The position numbers were made by a program, and so were the translations under genes. A stretch of DNA of 5,580 nt from Clostridia bacterium (lineage in GTDB: Bacteria > Bacillota > Clostridia > Oscillospirales > CAG-382): the NCBI GenBank assembly GCA_900754535.1, contig CAAEDF010000187.1, forward strand, positions 1 to 5,580. The letters are read 5' to 3'. Under the pieces are notes generated by a model. It searched no databases. It worked only from the letters and a program-made list of their open reading frames with translations, and was not told where the DNA came from. Shown here in pieces: positions 1 to 4,971 of the stretch. Numbering within the stretch: the stretch's first letter is position 1; the number at the start of each line of letters is the position of its first letter.

Positions 1-550
1 CGACAAACACCGATTCGGCAGACGGAACGTATTTCTGAATGTCTTCAAGGACATATGCATATACGGACTCCAGCGACTCAAGAGATTCAAGCAGGATATC
101 ACGCATTGCTTCTACCTGCTCGTCGGTGAATTCCTGTTCATAGCTATATTTATAAACAAGAGAGTTGTTTCTTGCAAGGATATCGACATCAAGCCCTTCG
201 ATTTCTACGGAAGCGAGTATTTCGTCTTTATACAAGTCCAGATATTCGTCAAGGCTGTCGTATGTCTCGGAAGAAGCGCCGGATTCGGAGGATTCGTCAG
301 GTTCGGAGGATTCGTCAGGTTCGGAGGATTCATCAGGTTCGGAGGATTCATCAGGTTCGGAGGATTCGTCAGGTGCTGAGGACTCGGTCAAATCGTCGCT
401 TGCCTCTTCGGAGGCATCATCTGCGGAGGACGCCGTATCGCTCACCGTATCCGACTCTGCGGGCGAGGATGATTCGCTTCTGTCGCCCTGACATGCAAAA
501 AGAGTTGTGACAACAAGGCAGATAAAAAGAAAAATCGCAATTTTTTTCAT
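1..550 (-). CDS. Acidic-linker lipoprotein, DUF4854-like, C-terminus beyond the window
   Basis: This is the first 183 codons of a surface lipoprotein; the gene runs off the left edge. The start ATG (548-550) follows an AAAGAGG ribosome site by 6 bases. Residues 1-19 are a lipoprotein signal peptide: MKK, a hydrophobic core, then the lipobox LFAC with Cys20 as the expected lipidation site, so the mature protein should be anchored on the outer face of the membrane. Residues 21-95 are a low-complexity Ser/Glu/Asp/Pro linker, probably disordered, with five exact PDESSE hexads at 60-89. From about residue 96 the sequence looks folded: an acidic start (YDSLDEYLDLY), a strand-like stretch with NNSLVYKYSYEQEF, then a helix rich in Leu/Glu, then VPSAESVFV at the edge. 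This order resembles the DUF4854 lipoproteins of Firmicutes, recognised from memory only. Molecular function is unknown. It is transcribed from its own promoter and stands apart from the DUF5131 gene. Confidence 0.85.
   Translation of the reverse strand, partial: MKKIAIFLFICLVVTTLFACQGDRSESSSPAESDTVSDTASSADDASEEASDDLTESSAPDESSEPDESSEPDESSEPDESSEPDESSESGASSETYDSLDEYLDLYKDEILASVEIEGLDVDILARNNSLVYKYSYEQEFTDEQVEAMRDILLESLESLESVYAYVLEDIQKYVPSAESVFV
284..373 (-). repeat. Five tandem 18-base repeats encoding PDESSE
   Basis: Read on the minus strand, five 18-base units (CCT GAY GAA TCC TCC GAA) follow each other without interruption and encode residues 60-89 of the lipoprotein. The only difference between units is the silent GAC/GAT change in the Asp codon (order GAC, GAT, GAT, GAC, GAC). 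A degenerate unit precedes them (374-391, encoding LTESSA). Because 18 is a multiple of three, gain or loss of units would lengthen or shorten the linker without breaking the frame. The near identity at DNA level suggests recent expansion. Confidence 0.95.
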
Positions 551-556
551 AAATGA

Positions 557-563
557 CCTCTTT
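557..563 (-). promoter_or_regulatory. Ribosome binding site of the lipoprotein gene
   Basis: AAAGAGG on the minus strand, 6 bases before the ATG at 548-550. It fixes the lipoprotein start and supports minus-strand translation over the competing plus-strand frames through the same repeats. Confidence 0.85.
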
Positions 564-573
564 CGTATTTTAT

Positions 574-630
574 TATCGGCACTTCATGTATGAAAAAGCC
601 GAGGCTTTGCCGCATGCTTCAATGCCGATA
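574..630 (-). promoter_or_regulatory. Folded leader of the lipoprotein mRNA (nested inverted repeats)
   Basis: Between the predicted transcription start (about 635) and the ribosome site lie two nested inverted repeats. The outer one is a perfect 8-base pair of arms (574-581 and 623-630, TATCGGCA/TGCCGATA) separated by 41 bases. Inside it is AAAGCC-GA-GGCTTT (595-608). On the transcript this reads AAAGCCUCGGCUUU and continues into five U residues, like a very small terminator hairpin. The outer arms could also be a split operator for a DNA-binding regulator. The arms are seen directly; any regulatory role is inference, and no known riboswitch class is recognised. Confidence 0.35.
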
Positions 631-641
631 TCGACAAGCAG

Positions 642-670
642 ATTATAGCATAAAATGTTAAAAAAGTAAA
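642..670 (-). promoter_or_regulatory. Sigma-A type promoter of the lipoprotein gene
   Basis: On the minus strand, -35 TTTACT (665-670) is followed by a 17-base spacer and a perfect -10 TATAAT (642-647). The -10 is preceded by TG at the extended -10 position (TGCTATAAT). An A-tract of seven lies just upstream of the -35 (674-680) and may act as an UP element. Transcription should begin near 635, giving a leader of about 85 bases. The -35 matches the TTGACA consensus at four of six positions. Confidence 0.8.
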
Positions 671-775
671 CAGTTTTTTTGCCAAAAGTGTTTTGAAATC
701 ATCCGGAAAGCAGGATAAGAATCAGAAAACGCCTTCGCATCGGAGACACGACGGAAAAAGCGTTCCGCAAAGGCA

Positions 776-820
776 CGGCGATGCAGAAATATGCTGCCGC
801 AAGGCTCATTTGCATCGCCG
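776..820. repeat. Perfect 10-base inverted repeat, stable hairpin
   Basis: CGGCGATGCA (776-785) and TGCATCGCCG (811-820) are exact reverse complements around a 25-base spacer. The spacer can fold further on the plus-strand RNA: ATG (791-793) with CAT (807-809), and GCC (796-798) with GGC (803-805) closed by a GCAA tetraloop of the GNRA type. Neither strand has an adjoining T-run, so it does not look like a standard intrinsic terminator. It covers the possible small-ORF start at 781. Confidence 0.6.
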
Positions 821-900
821 AAAAGGATATGACGAAAAAGAAAAGCGATGCGGAGTATTCCGATATCCTGTGCAATGTCCGCTGTCGGAACAAGGGTTGA
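781..900 (+). CDS. Possible 39-residue small protein or tail of a decayed gene
   Basis: A plus-strand frame is open from 697 to the TGA at 898-900. Its first ATG, GTG or TTG is the ATG at 781, which gives 39 residues beginning MQKYAAARLICIAEKD and ending NVRCRNKG. AAAGG (769-773) lies 7 bases upstream and could serve as a ribosome site. The composition (Ala, Lys, Asp, Glu, few odd residues) is more protein-like than a random frame. The same frame continues upstream of the ATG as IGDTTEKAFRKGTA, so this may instead be the 3' remnant of a longer gene that lost its start. No family is recognised, no plus-strand promoter is seen, and the start lies inside a strong hairpin. Confidence 0.2.
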   Translation: MQKYAAARLICIAEKDMTKKKSDAEYSDILCNVRCRNKG

Positions 901-953
901 GGGGCCGGCGGCTGCATAAAGCGCAAAGCGCAGGCTTTCCGTCCTCAGCGGCG

Positions 954-1667
954 CTAAGGCAGATAATCTATATGCGCTTTTTTGGCCTGCCTGTGCTGGT
1001 CGCGGCGCGCGATATTATACCGTTTGCCGTCTTTTACGAAGTTGGCCCCGGTCTGCTTGAAGGTGAACGGGACGTGATTTGACACGCATTGCCCGCGAAG
1101 GGACAGCACCCAGCCGTAGTCGCACTCCCTCGCGCCCGGCCCTGATTCCCCGCCCGCGATAACGCATTCGATGTCCGGCGTCAGATACGGCGAGAGGTCG
1201 ATTTTTTCAAGCAGCGGCTCGCAGATTATCTGCCTGTGCCGTATCGGGAGGGAGAGAAACAGCGGCAGCCGCTCGTCCGCACGCTTTTGGTTCTCGCAGG
1301 TGCAGCAGATCGTAACATTTTCATAGCCCTCTCCCCAATCCTCCGGCAGGCAGGCGGCGATACGTTCCACACGCTTTGTGACTATAAAAAAGCCGGCGTC
1401 GCTGCGGGTGCGTATCATAGACCACGCCTCGCCGCGCCAGCAATCGGCCTGCGGAAGAAAAAAATCGGAGGTAAAGCAGGTGAAAACCGTCTCGCCGGGC
1501 GGGATAAGATACGTGCCGTCACGGCGAGTTCTGACCGGTTTGGCGAACTCGCCCGTTTTTGCCACTTCCCTGCTGTCGCGTCCGTACAGCGCGTCGGTTC
1601 TGTATACATAACAGTTAAGGCAGCCCTCTGAGTACTTTTCGCATCCGTGCCACGGGTTCCATTGCAT
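954..1667 (-). CDS. DUF5131 (phage Gp37/Gp68-like) three-cysteine-motif protein
   Basis: This 237-residue protein begins with the family signature MQWNPWHGCEKYSEGCLNCY. Cys9, Cys16 and Cys19 form a C-X6-C-X2-C motif next to the conserved WNPW and CY. Other family marks are FTCFTSDFF (about 62-70), FFIVTKR (about 93-99), the ICEPLLEKIDL segment, VIAGGESGPGARECDYGWV (about 169-187) and the late FKQTGANF. The length fits the family. These proteins occur in phages and in many bacterial chromosomes. The clustered cysteines suggest an iron-sulfur or metal site, possibly radical-SAM-like, but the activity is not established as far as I know. ATG at 1665-1667 is chosen for its AAAGGGGTG ribosome site and because the family signature starts there. 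It lies 75 bases downstream of the icd stop, beyond a terminator, so it is probably a separate transcript or fed by read-through. No usual partner gene is visible. Confidence 0.85.
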   Translation of the reverse strand: MQWNPWHGCEKYSEGCLNCYVYRTDALYGRDSREVAKTGEFAKPVRTRRDGTYLIPPGETVFTCFTSDFFLPQADCWRGEAWSMIRTRSDAGFFIVTKRVERIAACLPEDWGEGYENVTICCTCENQKRADERLPLFLSLPIRHRQIICEPLLEKIDLSPYLTPDIECVIAGGESGPGARECDYGWVLSLRGQCVSNHVPFTFKQTGANFVKDGKRYNIARRDQHRQAKKAHIDYLP

Positions 1668-1674
1668 CGGCGTT

Positions 1675-1683
1675 CACCCCTTT
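1675..1683 (-). promoter_or_regulatory. Ribosome binding site of the DUF5131 gene
   Basis: AAAGGGGTG on the minus strand, 7 bases before the ATG at 1665-1667. It is a strong match to the anti-Shine-Dalgarno sequence and shows that the gene is set up for independent translation after the icd terminator. Confidence 0.8.
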
Positions 1684-1693
1684 AACGCATTTT

Positions 1694-1735
1694 GAGCAAA
1701 ACAAAGGGGCGGTTCCTTGCAAGGTGCCGCCCCTT
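1694..1735 (-). terminator. Intrinsic terminator of the citrate synthase-acn-icd operon
   Basis: On the minus strand a perfect 9-base stem, AAGGGGCGG (1727-1735) with CCGCCCCTT (1704-1712), encloses a 14-base loop and is followed by the T-rich TGTTTTG. The loop is itself mostly a palindrome (CCTTGCAAGG, 1715-1724). The hairpin begins 7 bases after the icd stop codon. The plus strand lacks a T-run on the other side, so it works for minus-strand transcripts only. Confidence 0.85.
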
Positions 1736-1759
1736 ATACGTATCAAAGCAGACTGTCAA
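1733..1759 (-). promoter_or_regulatory. Possible promoter for the DUF5131 gene, overlapping icd end and terminator
   Basis: A perfect -35 TTGACA (1754-1759) lies within the last codons of icd. TATAAG (1733-1738) follows after 15 bases and overlaps the first bases of the terminator stem. The spacer is shorter than the preferred 17, so strength is uncertain. Transcripts would begin near 1726, inside the hairpin, and would lack most of its 5' arm. They would therefore not be terminated there and could express the DUF5131 gene. Motifs are seen; activity is inferred. Confidence 0.3.
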
Positions 1760-2957
1760 GCGTATTCCTGACAGCGATAATGAATTCCTCGGTGCCGACG
1801 GAGGTCTTGCCGGGGATATCCGAAAGCAGGTAAAGATCCTTTGTCATTACGCCCCCGGAGATAGTGTCAAGCGTTGCTTTTTCCAGCTTGTCGGCAAAAT
1901 CGGATAGCAGCGGTGTTCCGTCAAGCTCGCCGCGCTTGCGCAGGGCGCCGGTCCAGGCAAAGATGGTTGCGACGGAGTTCGTTGAAGTCTTCTGTCCCTT
2001 CAGATGCGCGTAATAATGGCGCTGTACCGTTCCGTGCGCTGCTTCATACTCGAACACGCCGTCCGGTGAGACGAGCACGCTTGTCATCATCGCGAGAGAA
2101 CCGAAGGCTGTCGCCACCATATCGCTCATTACATCGCCGTCATAATTCTTGCACGCCCATATGAAACCGCCCTCCGAGCGTATGACCCTTGCAACGGCGT
2201 CGTCTATAAGAGTGTAGAAATACTCTATGCCGGCTTTTTCAAACCTTTCTTTGTATTCCTTCTCGTATATCTCGGCAAAAATGTCCTTGAAACGGTGGTC
2301 GTATTTTTTGGATATGGTATCCTTGGTGGCAAACCAGAGGTCCTGCGAGGTGGAAAGCGCATAGTTGAAGCAGCTTTTCGCAAAGCTTGTTATGCTCTTG
2401 TCGGTATTGTGCATTCCCTGAAGTATACCGCCGGAGGATGCGTCGAATTCATGGACGAGCGTACGTGTCTCGCTCCCGTCCGGAGACGTGACGACAAGCT
2501 CTGCCCTGCTGCCCGCCGGCGCGAACGCCTCGGAAGCCTTGTATACGTCGCCGTATGCGTGCCTTGCGATAGTTATGGGCTTCTTCCACGCGGGGACAAA
2601 CGGCGTGATGCCTTTTACAAGTATCGGAGCGCGGAACACCGTGCCGTCAAGGATGGCCCTTATGGTGCCGTTGGGGCTTTTCCACATCTCCTTAAGCGAG
2701 TATTCCTCGACACGCTGCGCGTTTGGAGTTATAGTGGCGCATTTTACTGCAACACCGTATTTTTTTGTGGCTTCGGCCGATTCGACGGTAACGCGGTCGT
2801 CGGTTTTATCGCGGTTTTCCAGTCCGAGATCATAATACTCTGTCTTCAGGTCGATATACGGGCAAAGCAGGTTGTCCTTTATCATTTTCCAGATGACGCG
2901 CGTCATCTCGTCGCCGTCCATTTCGACAAGCGGGGTCTTCATTTGTATAAGTTCCAT
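1743..2957 (-). CDS. icd: NADP-dependent isocitrate dehydrogenase, eukaryote-like type
   Basis: The enzyme oxidatively decarboxylates isocitrate to 2-oxoglutarate with NADP+ in the cytoplasm. The 404-residue product belongs to the homodimeric family that includes human IDH1, not to the E. coli Icd type. Nearly every active-site residue falls at the human IDH1 position: KCATITP (72-78), SPNGTIR (94-100), Arg109, Arg132 in ARHAYGD, Tyr139, Lys212, Asp252, Asp275 and Asp279 in [20 protein letters not shown] carries the Arg/His pair (about 313-314) that contacts the NADP phosphate. ATG 2955-2957 is preferred: GGATGG lies 8 bases and AAAGGG 12 bases upstream, and the protein then starts close to MDGDEMTR as in homologues. 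A TTG start at 2985-2987 would add ten residues and places the ribosome site inside the gene. It is third in the operon, 55 bases after acn, and is followed by a terminator. Confidence 0.95.
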   Translation of the reverse strand: MELIQMKTPLVEMDGDEMTRVIWKMIKDNLLCPYIDLKTEYYDLGLENRDKTDDRVTVESAEATKKYGVAVKCATITPNAQRVEEYSLKEMWKSPNGTIRAILDGTVFRAPILVKGITPFVPAWKKPITIARHAYGDVYKASEAFAPAGSRAELVVTSPDGSETRTLVHEFDASSGGILQGMHNTDKSITSFAKSCFNYALSTSQDLWFATKDTISKKYDHRFKDIFAEIYEKEYKERFEKAGIEYFYTLIDDAVARVIRSEGGFIWACKNYDGDVMSDMVATAFGSLAMMTSVLVSPDGVFEYEAAHGTVQRHYYAHLKGQKTSTNSVATIFAWTGALRKRGELDGTPLLSDFADKLEKATLDTISGGVMTKDLYLLSDIPGKTSVGTEEFIIAVRNTLDSLL

Positions 2958-2965
2958 TTTGCAAA

Positions 2966-2975
2966 CCATCCCTTT
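2966..2975 (-). promoter_or_regulatory. Ribosome binding site that decides the icd start
   Basis: AAAGGGATGG on the minus strand lies 8 bases before the ATG at 2955-2957. It overlaps the upstream in-frame ATG (2967-2969), which would have no spacing at all, and lies downstream of the TTG at 2985-2987. It therefore supports the shorter 404-residue protein. Confidence 0.65.
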
Positions 2976-3012
2976 CGTCTTTGACAAAAAAATCCGAACT
3001 CAGGCGCATATT

Positions 3013-4944
3013 TCAGTGTTTTTCCTTCATCATGTTTATAAGCCCGCCGTACATAAGCATCTCGCGCTGACGCTCGGAGCAGTCGCAGATGAGCTTGCAG
3101 GAGAAGCCCTTCGTTTTGTCTGTAAGCGTTATTTCGGCGCCGGAGGCAAGCTCTTCCTTTACCTCGGGAAGGACGAGAAGGTCGCCCTGCTCTATCCTGT
3201 CGTAATCGGACGGGTCGTCAAACACGAGCGGAAGTATGCCGGAATTGATAAGGTTTGCCTTGTGTATGCGCGCGAAGCTCTTTGTTATCACGGCGCGTAT
3301 CCCAAGATACAGCGGAACGAGCGCCGCGTGCTCACGCGAGGAGCCCTGTCCGTAATTGGAGCCGCCGACAACTATGCCGCCGCCGGACTGCTTTGCACGT
3401 TCGGGAAAGCTTTCGTCGCACACCGCAAAGCAATATTTGGACAGATACGGAATATTTGAGCGGTACGGCAGGATCTTGCTGCCGGCCGGCATGATATGGT
3501 CGGTGGTTATGTTGTCGCCGACTTTAAGGATACATTCCTTCTCGAGGCTGTCGGGAAGCTTTTCGGAAAGCGGGAAGGGCTTGATGTTCGGTCCGCGCTC
3601 CACGATGACCGAAGCCGCCTCGGATTCGGGAGCGGGAAGCTCTATCATATTGTCGTTTACGCTGAATTCCCCGGGCATCGTGACCGAAGGACATTCGCCG
3701 AAGGTCCTCGGGTCGGTCAGATATCCGGTTACCGCACTGACGGCGGCGACTTCGGGGCTGACGAGATATACGCCGGCGTCCTTGGTGCCGCTGCGGCCGA
3801 GGAAGTTTCGGTTGAAGGTGCGGAGAGATATTCCTGCGGATTTAGGCGACTGGCCCATACCTATGCAGGGACCGCACGCACACTCAAGGACACGCGCGCC
3901 CGCGGCGATCATGTCGGCAAGCGCGCCGTTGCGCGCAAGCATGGTGAACACCTGCTTGGAGCCCGGAGCGACCGAAAGCGAGACGTCCGGAGAAACGGTG
4001 CGGCCTTTGAGTATTGCGGCGACCTTCATCATATCCATATACGAGGAGTTTGTGCAGGAACCTATGCAGACCTGATCTATCTTTATCGGACCGATTTCCG
4101 ACACCTTGCGCACGTTATCCGGAGAATGAGGGCAGGCGGCAAGCGGGACGAGCGAGGAGAGATCAACATCGACCGTCTCGTCGTAAACGGCGTCCGCGTC
4201 CGCCGAAAGCGGAACGTAATCTGCCTGGCGCCCCTGCGCCTTCATAAACGCAAGCGTCACATCGTCCGACGGGAATACGGAAGTGGTAGCGCCCAGCTCC
4301 GCGCCCATATTGGTTATCGTCGCGCGTTCGGGCACGGAAAGCGAAGACACGCCGGGGCCGCCGTATTCGATGATCTTGCCGACGCCGCCCTTTACCGACA
4401 GGCGGCGCAGGATCTCAAGAATGACATCCTTTGCGGACACCCACGGGGAAAGGCTGCCGGTGAGGTTGACGCGGACGATGCGCGGCATTTCTATTCTGTA
4501 TGCGCCGCCGCCCATTGCAACGGCGACGTCGAGCCCGCCGGCGCCGAACGCAAGCATCCCGATGCCGCCGCCGGTGGGCGTGTGGCTGTCGGAGCCGATA
4601 AGCGTTTTGCCGGGGATACCGAACCGCTCGAGATGCACCTGATGGCATATGCCGTTGCCCGGACGCGAGAAGCGCAGGCCGTGCTTTTTCGCCACCGTCT
4701 GAATATACCGGTGGTCGTCGGCGTTTTCAAAGCCGCTTTGAAGCGTATTATGATCTATGTACGCAACGGACAGCTCGGTTTTGACCCGGTCGATGCCCAT
4801 CGCCTCGAATTGCAGATAGGCCATCGTGCCGGTCGCGTCCTGCGTGAGCGTCTGGTCTATCCTGAGCGCTATTTCCGAGCCCGGTGTCATTTCACCGCTC
4901 ACAAGGTGAGAAGAAATGATCTTTTCGGCAATCGTCATTCCCAT
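3013..4944 (-). CDS. acn: Aconitate hydratase, short (~640-residue) type
   Basis: Aconitase interconverts citrate and isocitrate through cis-aconitate with a [4Fe-4S] cluster. The 643-residue product has the full aconitase layout. The N-terminal alpha/beta domains carry IDHN (64-67) and GSDSHTPTGGG (117-127). The three cluster cysteines are Cys297 in IGSCTNSS and Cys357 and Cys360 in CACGPCIGMG. The C-terminal swivel domain carries GDNITTDHIMPAG (476-488) and GGSNYGQGSSREHAAL (527-542), with the catalytic Ser and Arg. It is much shorter than the ~900-residue AcnA proteins. Its size and motifs fit the compact aconitases also found in Aquifex, which are close to the LeuC/homoaconitase group. 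ATG 4942-4944 is chosen because AAAGGA lies 9 bases upstream; TTG at 4960-4962 would place that site inside the gene. The flanking citrate synthase and icd genes favour citrate as substrate over isopropylmalate or homocitrate derivatives. Confidence 0.95.
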   Translation of the reverse strand: MGMTIAEKIISSHLVSGEMTPGSEIALRIDQTLTQDATGTMAYLQFEAMGIDRVKTELSVAYIDHNTLQSGFENADDHRYIQTVAKKHGLRFSRPGNGICHQVHLERFGIPGKTLIGSDSHTPTGGGIGMLAFGAGGLDVAVAMGGGAYRIEMPRIVRVNLTGSLSPWVSAKDVILEILRRLSVKGGVGKIIEYGGPGVSSLSVPERATITNMGAELGATTSVFPSDDVTLAFMKAQGRQADYVPLSADADAVYDETVDVDLSSLVPLAACPHSPDNVRKVSEIGPIKIDQVCIGSCTNSSYMDMMKVAAILKGRTVSPDVSLSVAPGSKQVFTMLARNGALADMIAAGARVLECACGPCIGMGQSPKSAGISLRTFNRNFLGRSGTKDAGVYLVSPEVAAVSAVTGYLTDPRTFGECPSVTMPGEFSVNDNMIELPAPESEAASVIVERGPNIKPFPLSEKLPDSLEKECILKVGDNITTDHIMPAGSKILPYRSNIPYLSKYCFAVCDESFPERAKQSGGGIVVGGSNYGQGSSREHAALVPLYLGIRAVITKSFARIHKANLINSGILPLVFDDPSDYDRIEQGDLLVLPEVKEELASGAEITLTDKTKGFSCKLICDCSERQREMLMYGGLINMMKEKH

Positions 4945-4953
4945 TTGGCATTT

Positions 4954-4959
4954 TCCTTT
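4954..4959 (-). promoter_or_regulatory. Ribosome binding site that decides the acn start
   Basis: AAAGGA on the minus strand, 9 bases before the ATG at 4942-4944, in the 27-base gap after the citrate synthase stop codon. It argues against the TTG at 4960-4962, and the second ATG at 4936-4938 is 15 bases away. Confidence 0.7.
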
Positions 4960-4971
4960 CAAAATATATAA

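Larger units (their letters stand above)
671..953. other. Intergenic stretch without a confident gene, rich in inverted repeats
   Basis: About 280 bases separate the lipoprotein promoter from the end of the DUF5131 gene. No confidently coding frame fills it. It holds a strong 10-base-pair hairpin (776-820) and several short inverted repeats built on CGGA/TCCG: CGGAA/TTCCG at 752-767, CGGA-GTAT-TCCG at 851-862 and TCCG-CTGT-CGGA at 878-889. A plus-strand open frame (697-900) has a protein-like composition. A weak hairpin at 925-938 (AAAGC/GCTTT) could help end DUF5131 transcription but lacks a proper T-run. The stretch may be a decayed gene, a structured RNA, or both; the sequence alone does not decide. 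Confidence 0.5.

Noticed and set aside
165..491. A plus-strand frame with GSEDSS repeats through the lipoprotein gene
   Set aside because: The same 18-base repeat reads as acidic Ser-rich peptide on both strands. Only the minus strand has the promoter, ribosome site, signal peptide and lipobox, so the plus frame is a shadow.
699..926. A 75-codon minus-strand frame with hydrophobic stretches in the intergenic region
   Set aside because: There is no ribosome site at a proper distance from its ATG. The hydrophobic residues are what one expects opposite Lys/Glu-rich plus-strand codons, and no family is recognised.
925..938. Hairpin AAAGC/GCTTT as terminator of the DUF5131 gene
   Set aside because: The stem is only 5 base pairs and no continuous T-run follows on the minus strand; it is too weak to call.
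2295..2984. A 229-codon plus-strand frame antisense to icd
   Set aside because: It overlaps a clearly functional isocitrate dehydrogenase, has no ribosome site or domain, and its composition is that of an antisense shadow.
2958..2987. Ten-residue N-terminal extension of isocitrate dehydrogenase from a TTG start
   Set aside because: The ribosome site AAAGGGATGG lies within the extension and suits the ATG at 2955-2957, and homologues begin near that point.
2980..3000. T-run in the acn-icd gap as a terminator or internal promoter
   Set aside because: No inverted repeat precedes the T-run and no -35/-10 pair with proper spacing is seen; the gap is best read as a simple operon spacer.
3496..4971. 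A 491-codon open frame on the plus strand, antisense to acn
   Set aside because: It mirrors the aconitase codons; its product is rich in Arg, His and Gly with no recognisable domain, and the aconitase on the other strand has every catalytic motif. GC-ended codons in the real gene remove stops from this antisense frame.
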